Below, piece by piece: positions 59,641 through 64,000 of a stretch of 64,000 bases of DNA. Made by a program: the position numbers and the translations under genes. A model generated the notes under the pieces. The model saw only the letters and a list, made by a program, of their open reading frames with translations, had not been told where the DNA came from and searched no databases. The stretch comes from Jatrophihabitans_A lederbergiae (lineage in GTDB: Bacteria > Actinomycetota > Actinomycetes > Mycobacteriales > Jatrophihabitantaceae), in assembly GCF_031845305.1 (NCBI RefSeq), contig NZ_JAVREH010000006.1, positions 62,001 to 126,000 of the forward strand, written 5' to 3'. Positions within the stretch are counted from its first letter, which is position 1, and the number at the start of each line of letters is the position of its first letter.

Positions 59641-60389
59641 GGTGTCGCCTTTCGGGCCGGCGGTGCTACGGCGTGATCTGACACGAAGTGTTGTGCATCC
59701 AGGCGGCCGCCGAGGGCCGGGGTGATCCATTCGACCGCCAGGTTCGCGAACTCGGCCGTGCTCAGCGCTCCGGCGCCGCCCGGGATCACGCCGCTCAGCG
59801 GGGCCCCGGCGTAGCTCGGCAGGTCTGCCAGATTGCAGCGCTCGGCCAGATCCGGCTCATCCGGCCACGCTCCGATCACCATATGTGCCAGCGCCAGCGA
59901 CCGGTCCGCAAAGGCGTTCGCGGTCAGTGCCGCGGTGTTCAGGGTGCCAAGCCCGGACGAGGCGACCAGGACGACCTGCGTCTCGGCGGTGCCTGCCAGC
60001 AGCGCGGTCAGGTCGATCATCGTCTCGCCCGCGGCATTGAGCCGGACGGCCGCGCCGCCGGCGCCCTCGACCAGAACCAGGTCCCGGTCGGCCAGCGCCG
60101 CGAGCCGCGCGGTCAGCTGCGCCACGGACGGCGCCGGGCGCCCCGCCCGCTCGGCCGCGGTGGCCGGAGCCAGCGGCTCGTCGAAGCGCGCGAACTCGTG
60201 CAGGTCCTCGATTCCGGTCAGCCGGCGGACCTCGGCCAGGTCACCCGGTTCGCCGGGCAGCACTCCGGTCTGGATCGGCTTCACGACGGCGACCCGCTCG
60301 CCTGCCCGCAGCGCGCACGCGGCGAGCGCGGCCGTGACCACCGTCTTGCCGATGTCCGTTCCGGTTCCGGTCACGACGAGCACCCTCAT
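59637..60389 (-). CDS. bioD: Dethiobiotin synthetase
   Basis: 250 aa. P-loop VTGTGTDIGKTVV (7-19), VKPIQTG and LVEGAGGAAVRL. Carboxylates DAPA to dethiobiotin with ATP. Its ATG overlaps the bioF stop and its stop overlaps bioB, both ATGA. Confidence 0.95.
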   Translation of the reverse strand: MRVLVVTGTGTDIGKTVVTAALAACALRAGERVAVVKPIQTGVLPGEPGDLAEVRRLTGIEDLHEFARFDEPLAPATAAERAGRPAPSVAQLTARLAALADRDLVLVEGAGGAAVRLNAAGETMIDLTALLAGTAETQVVLVASSGLGTLNTAALTANAFADRSLALAHMVIGAWPDEPDLAERCNLADLPSYAGAPLSGVIPGGAGALSTAEFANLAVEWITPALGGRLDAQHFVSDHAVAPPARKATP

Positions 60390-61594
60390 GCGCGCTGGCC
60401 TTCCTCGGGCGCGCTGCCGCCCACGGCGACGGCTCGGGTGCTTGCCAGCGCCGTCCGGAAGCGCTCCAGGTCGGCGGCCGTCAACGTCGAACGCGCGGTC
60501 AGCCGCAGCCGCGCGGTGCCCACCGGAACCGACGGCGGCCGGAAGCAGCCGACCCGAAAGCCCCGTTCCAGCAAGGCCACCGAGAGCGCGTGAGCCTGCG
60601 CGGCAGCACCGATCAACACGGGCACCACGGCCGAGTCGGTGGCGGGCACTCCGGCCGCCGCGGCCAGGTCGGCCGCCCGAGCGAGCACCGAATCGGCCAG
60701 CCCCGAGCCAGCCGGTGCAGCCATGTCGGCAGCCAGGATCCGGACGGCAGCCAGCGCGGCTCCGGCAGCGGCCGGGTTGAGCCCGGTGTCGAAGATGAAC
60801 GAGCGAGCCGTCTCGACCAGGTGCCGGATCACGGCGGGAGCACCGAGCACCGCGCCGCCCTGCGAACCGAGTGCCTTGGACAGCGTGAGGGTGAGCACCA
60901 CATCGTCCTCGCCGGCCAGACCGGCCTCGGCGACCGAGCCGGCTCCATTGCCGCGCACCCCGAGTCCGTGCGCGTCGTCCACCACCAGCAGCGCGCCGTG
61001 TCGCCGGGCCAGTGCGTGCCACGCGGCCAGCGGCAGCAGCATCCCGTCCGCCGAGCCGATCGCGTCGATGACCACGAGGGCGCGCGGCACCACCCGTCCG
61101 CCGAGCGCCCGGTCGGCCGCCGCCAGGTCGCCGTGCGGTGTCACCGCCACCGGCGAGCGGGACAGCCGGCACCCGTCGACCAGCGAGGCATGGTTGCCGG
61201 CGTCGGACACCACCAGGCAGTCCGGACCCCCCAGCGCCGCCACCGCGGCGAGATTGGCCATGAAGCCACTGGAGAACACCAGTGCGGACGGCACCCCGAC
61301 GAGATCGGCCAGCGCCGTTTCGAGCTCCGCGTGCAACTCCGTCGTACCGGTCACCAGACGCGACCCGGTCGCCCCGGCGCCCCACTCCCGTACGGCCGCG
61401 ACGGCGGCGGCCAGCACCCGCGGGTCGGCCGACAGGCCCAGGTAGTCATTGGAGGCCAGATCCAGGACGGTTGACCGCGGCGCCCTCGGAGTGAGCGTCC
61501 GGCTCAGCCCGGCCTTCGCTCGGGCGGCGGCCGCCTCGTGCAGCCAGGTCAGCGCGCCGGCCGCCTGCGCAGCGTGGATCTCGGCACCCGTCAC
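60386..61594 (-). CDS. bioF: 8-amino-7-oxononanoate synthase
   Basis: 402 aa from GTG 61594, 16 bp after the bioA stop. PLP alpha-oxoamine synthase: LASNDYLGLSADPRV, GAGATGSRLVTGTTELHAELE, DDAHGLGVRGNGAG and the PLP lysine in LTLSKALGSQGG. Condenses pimeloyl-thioester with alanine. Confidence 0.95.
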   Translation of the reverse strand: MTGAEIHAAQAAGALTWLHEAAAARAKAGLSRTLTPRAPRSTVLDLASNDYLGLSADPRVLAAAVAAVREWGAGATGSRLVTGTTELHAELETALADLVGVPSALVFSSGFMANLAAVAALGGPDCLVVSDAGNHASLVDGCRLSRSPVAVTPHGDLAAADRALGGRVVPRALVVIDAIGSADGMLLPLAAWHALARRHGALLVVDDAHGLGVRGNGAGSVAEAGLAGEDDVVLTLTLSKALGSQGGAVLGAPAVIRHLVETARSFIFDTGLNPAAAGAALAAVRILAADMAAPAGSGLADSVLARAADLAAAAGVPATDSAVVPVLIGAAAQAHALSVALLERGFRVGCFRPPSVPVGTARLRLTARSTLTAADLERFRTALASTRAVAVGGSAPEEGQRA

Positions 61595-61610
61595 GGGCAG
61601 GAACGTTACG

Positions 61611-62912
61611 TCAGCGGCCGCCGGTCGCGGCGCTGGCCCGAGCCGCTGCGGCGATCGCCACACCGATGGCGGCGAGGTCGGTGTCGCCGGTGATGTAGGG
61701 CGGCATGGTGTAGATCAGGTCCCGAAAAGGACGAAGCCAGACACCGTGCTCGACCGCGGCAGCAGTCGCGGCGAGCAGGTCGACATCGTCGTCCAACTGC
61801 ACCACGCCGATCGCGCCGAGCACCCGGACGTCGCGCACCCCCGGCTGCGCCGCCAGGCCGGCCAGCCCCGCTCGCAGCCCGGTCTCGATGCGCCTGACCT
61901 CACCCACCCAGTCCTGGGCCAGCAGCAGGTCGATCGAGGCCAGCGCGATCGCCGCGGCCAGCGGATTCGCCATGAAGGTCGGTCCGTGCGCCAGCACCGG
62001 AACCGGTCCACGCGAGATCTGCTCGGCGACCGCGGTGCTGCACAGGGTCGCGGCCATCGACAGGTAGCCACCCGTCAGTGCCTTGCCCACGCAGCAGATA
62101 TCGGGTGAGACGTCGGCGTGCTCGGCGGCGAACAGCTTTCCGGTGCGGCCAAAGCCGGTGGCGATCTCGTCGAAGATCAGCAGCACACCGTGCTCGTCGG
62201 CCAGCTCGCGCAGTCCGGTCAGGTAGCCGGAACTGTGGAAGGTCATCCCACCGGCGCCCTGCACGACCGGCTCGACGATGATCGCCGCCACCTCGTCGGC
62301 ATGCCTCGCCAGCGCCTCGGCCCACATCTGCAGGTAGTCCGCGTCCACCGGCTCGTCGAACCCCGCAGGTGGGGCGGCCACGAACACCTGCTCGGGCAGG
62401 CTGCCCCGCCACAGGGAGTGCATGCCGCCGTCGGGGTCACAGACGCTCATCGGGTGCAGCGTGTCACCGTGGTAGCCGCCGCGCCAGGTCATCAGCCGGC
62501 GCTTGTCCGGCCGGCCGGCCGACACCCAGTACTGCAGGGCCATCTTGGCGGCCACCTCGACCGCGACCGACCCGGAGTCGGAGAAGAACACGTGCCGCAG
62601 CGGCTCGGGCGTGATGTCGACCAGCCGGGTCGCCAGCGCGATGGCCGGCTCGTGTGTCAGGCCGCCGAACATCACATGGCTCATGTTGCCGAGCTGGGAC
62701 CGCGCGGCCTCGTCCAGGACCGGATTGCGGTACCCGTGGATCGCCGCCCACCAGGACGCCATGCCGTCGATCAGCTCGCGGCCGTCGTCCAGTCGCAGCC
62801 GCACACCGGAGGCGGAGCGGACCAGCAGCGGCTCCACCTCACCGGGCATCGGGCCGTACGGGTGCCAGACGAGCGCCCGGTCGGCGGCCAGCAGCGCCGA
62901 CTGCCGGCTCAC
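61611..62912 (-). CDS. bioA: Adenosylmethionine-8-amino-7-oxononanoate aminotransferase
   Basis: 433 aa. WHPYGPMPG, DGMASWWAAIHGYRNP, FFSDSGSVAVEVAAKMALQYW, WRGGYHGDTLHPMSVCDPDGGMH, IFDEIATGFGRTG and the PLP lysine in CCVGKALTGGYL. Uses SAM as amino donor to form DAPA. GTG start overlaps the aspS stop as GTGA. Confidence 0.96.
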   Translation of the reverse strand: MSRQSALLAADRALVWHPYGPMPGEVEPLLVRSASGVRLRLDDGRELIDGMASWWAAIHGYRNPVLDEAARSQLGNMSHVMFGGLTHEPAIALATRLVDITPEPLRHVFFSDSGSVAVEVAAKMALQYWVSAGRPDKRRLMTWRGGYHGDTLHPMSVCDPDGGMHSLWRGSLPEQVFVAAPPAGFDEPVDADYLQMWAEALARHADEVAAIIVEPVVQGAGGMTFHSSGYLTGLRELADEHGVLLIFDEIATGFGRTGKLFAAEHADVSPDICCVGKALTGGYLSMAATLCSTAVAEQISRGPVPVLAHGPTFMANPLAAAIALASIDLLLAQDWVGEVRRIETGLRAGLAGLAAQPGVRDVRVLGAIGVVQLDDDVDLLAATAAAVEHGVWLRPFRDLIYTMPPYITGDTDLAAIGVAIAAAARASAATGGR

Positions 62913-64000
62913 TGGCCCGCGTCCGCCTTCGGCTGCGCCGCCTCGGTCATCGGTGGGTTCTGGCTGGCCTTCGACGGGGTGTCACCGGGCTTGCCGTCGG
63001 ACTTCGGCCGCGCGTCCACGCCCGCCTCCTTGCGCTGCTCGGGCGTGATCGGCGCGGGCGCCTCGGTGAGCGGGTCGTAGCCGCCGCCGGTCTTCGGGAA
63101 CGCGATGACGTCGCGGATCGAATCGGTGCCCGACAGCAGCGCGCAGATCCGGTCCCAGCCGAAGGCGATGCCACCGTGCGGCGGCGCGCCGAAGGCGAAG
63201 GCGTCCAGCAGGAAGCCGAACTTCTCTTGCGCCTGCTCCTCGCTGAGCCCCATCACCGCGAACACCCGCTCCTGGATGTCGCGGCGGTGGATACGGATCG
63301 AGCCGCCACCGATCTCGTTACCGTTGCAGACGATGTCGTATGCATAAGCCAGCGCGCTGCCCGGGTCGGTGTCGAAGGTGTCGAAGAACTCGGCCTTGGG
63401 ACTGGTGAAGGCGTGATGCACGGCCGTCCAGGCTCCCGAGCCGACAGCCACGTCGCCACTGGCGGTCGCATCCGAGCTCGGCTCGAACAGCGGTGCGTCG
63501 ACGACCCACAGGAACGACCAGGCGCACTCGTCGATCAGCCCGGCCCGCTTGCCGACCTCCAGCCGGACGGCCCCGAGCAGAGACTGCGACGACTTGCGGG
63601 CACCGGCCGCGAAGAAGACGCAGTCACCGGGCTCGGCACCCACGAACGTGGCGAGGCCGGCCCGCTCGTCCTCGGACAGGTTCTTGGCGACCGGGCCGGT
63701 CAGCTCACCCTCCGCGCCGACCAGGACGTAGGCCAGTCCGCGGGCACCGCGCTGCTTGGCCCACTCCTGCCAGGCGTCGAGCTGGCGGCGGGGCTGCGAG
63801 GCGCCGCCGGTCATCACCACCGCACCGACATAGTCGGCCTGGAAGACCCGGAACGGCGTGTTCGCGAAGTACTCGGTGCACTCGGTGAGTTCGAGGTCCA
63901 GGCGCAGGTCGGGCTTGTCCGAACCGTAGCGGTTCATCGCGTCGGCATACGTCATTCGCGGGATGGTCGCCTCGATCTCGTGCCCGATCAACGCCCACAG
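62909..64000 (-). CDS. aspS: Aspartyl-tRNA synthetase, C-terminal part (5' end outside window)
   Basis: 363 codons are present; the start lies beyond 64000. TIPRMTYADAMNRYGSDKPDLR, the bacterial insertion domain (ELTEC to SSQSLLGAVRLEVGKRAGLIDE), FLWVVDAPLFE, HHAFTSPK and class II motif 3 GGIAFGWDRICALLSGTDSIRDVIAFPK are intact. After PAPITPEQRKE a ~35-residue disordered tail (Lys/Pro/Ser/Ala-rich) is appended. Charges tRNA-Asp (and probably tRNA-Asn). Overlaps bioA. Confidence 0.95.
   Translation of the reverse strand: MWALIGHEIEATIPRMTYADAMNRYGSDKPDLRLDLELTECTEYFANTPFRVFQADYVGAVVMTGGASQPRRQLDAWQEWAKQRGARGLAYVLVGAEGELTGPVAKNLSEDERAGLATFVGAEPGDCVFFAAGARKSSQSLLGAVRLEVGKRAGLIDECAWSFLWVVDAPLFEPSSDATASGDVAVGSGAWTAVHHAFTSPKAEFFDTFDTDPGSALAYAYDIVCNGNEIGGGSIRIHRRDIQERVFAVMGLSEEQAQEKFGFLLDAFAFGAPPHGGIAFGWDRICALLSGTDSIRDVIAFPKTGGGYDPLTEAPAPITPEQRKEAGVDARPKSDGKPGDTPSKASQNPPMTEAAQPKADAGQ

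Noticed and set aside
60390..61385. Extended BioD fusion protein
   Set aside because: The upstream part of that frame is an alternate-frame shadow of bioF; BioD begins at 60389 with its P-loop.
1..64000. tRNA or rRNA genes, insertion sequences, prophage or integrated islands
   Set aside because: No rRNA-like or convincing cloverleaf sequence, no transposase or integrase reading frame, and composition looks even throughout.

Overview
The window is a dense, very G+C-rich chromosomal segment (by eye well above 65% G+C) from an actinobacterium. GTG and TTG starts are frequent, many genes overlap by ATGA or GTGA, and gene order tracks conserved actinobacterial core blocks. Those blocks are: nrdJ-nrdR-chiZ-like-lexA; hflX-dapF-miaA-DUF349-miaB; recX-recA-DUF3046; pspA..clgR-cinA-pgsA-rimO-argA-ftsK; dapA..dapB-M16 peptidase..pnp-rpsO-ribF; and aroQ-aroB-aroK-aroC..aroE-mltG-ruvX-alaS..rarA..aspS. 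Most have the same neighbours in Mycobacterium tuberculosis as I remember that genome. RNase Y, a B12-dependent RNR, lhr-nei next to recA and the lack of a RecA intein point away from Mycobacterium itself, perhaps to a Frankia/Jatrophihabitans-like lineage. The genus is a guess.

Layout. 1-6.1 kb: nucleotide reduction (nrdR, nrdJ) and SOS control (LysM protein and lexA, divergent, two SOS boxes), then tatA. 6.2-14.2 kb: hflX, dapF, miaA, a DUF349 protein, miaB and rny (RNA and translation quality, lysine/peptidoglycan precursor). 14.4-22.9 kb: recX, recA, DUF3046, a GNAT protein, the giant helicase lhr and DNA glycosylase nei. 22.9-28.6 kb: pspA, a TetR regulator, clgR, a frameshifted cinA, pgsA, rimO, argA. 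28.6-38.2 kb: ftsK, dapA, a kinase, a YcaQ-like glycosylase, a GNAT protein, DUF2461, a small membrane protein, dapB, an M16 peptidase. 38.3-43.3 kb: a macro-domain gene, an Rrf2 regulator, pnp, rpsO, ribF. 43.4-50.5 kb: the shikimate genes aroQ, aroB, aroK, aroC, aroE, a TPR-MobA fusion, mltG, ruvX. 50.5-55.3 kb: alaS, two membrane proteins, rarA. 55.4-58.4 kb: fdhD, a MocR regulator divergent from an FMN-binding protein. 58.4-64 kb: a compact aspS-bioA-bioF-bioD-bioB-bsaP operon; aspS runs off the right edge.

Two things stand out. First, short tandem duplications recur exactly at gene ends and gene junctions: nrdR, DUF3046, ftsK, the YcaQ-like gene, the macro gene, aroB/aroQ, alaS/ruvX, ruvX/mltG. 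They also occur just upstream of lhr and argA, between rrf2 and pnp, and inside lhr. Many copies carry the stop codon, so they create back-up stops in other frames or build the next gene's start region. I know of no description of such a pattern, and I treat it as the most interesting signal here. Second, two genes (cinA and the macro-domain gene) are each interrupted by an apparent single-base frameshift.

Regulation visible in the DNA: a NrdR-box pair overlapped by helically phased DnaA-box-like 9-mers upstream of nrdR; SOS boxes at lexA and recA, the recA one beside a perfect DnaA box; direct repeats in the MocR divergent promoter; hairpins at several transcript ends and in the rpsO-pnp spacer. 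I see no rRNA, tRNA, insertion sequence, prophage or CRISPR array.
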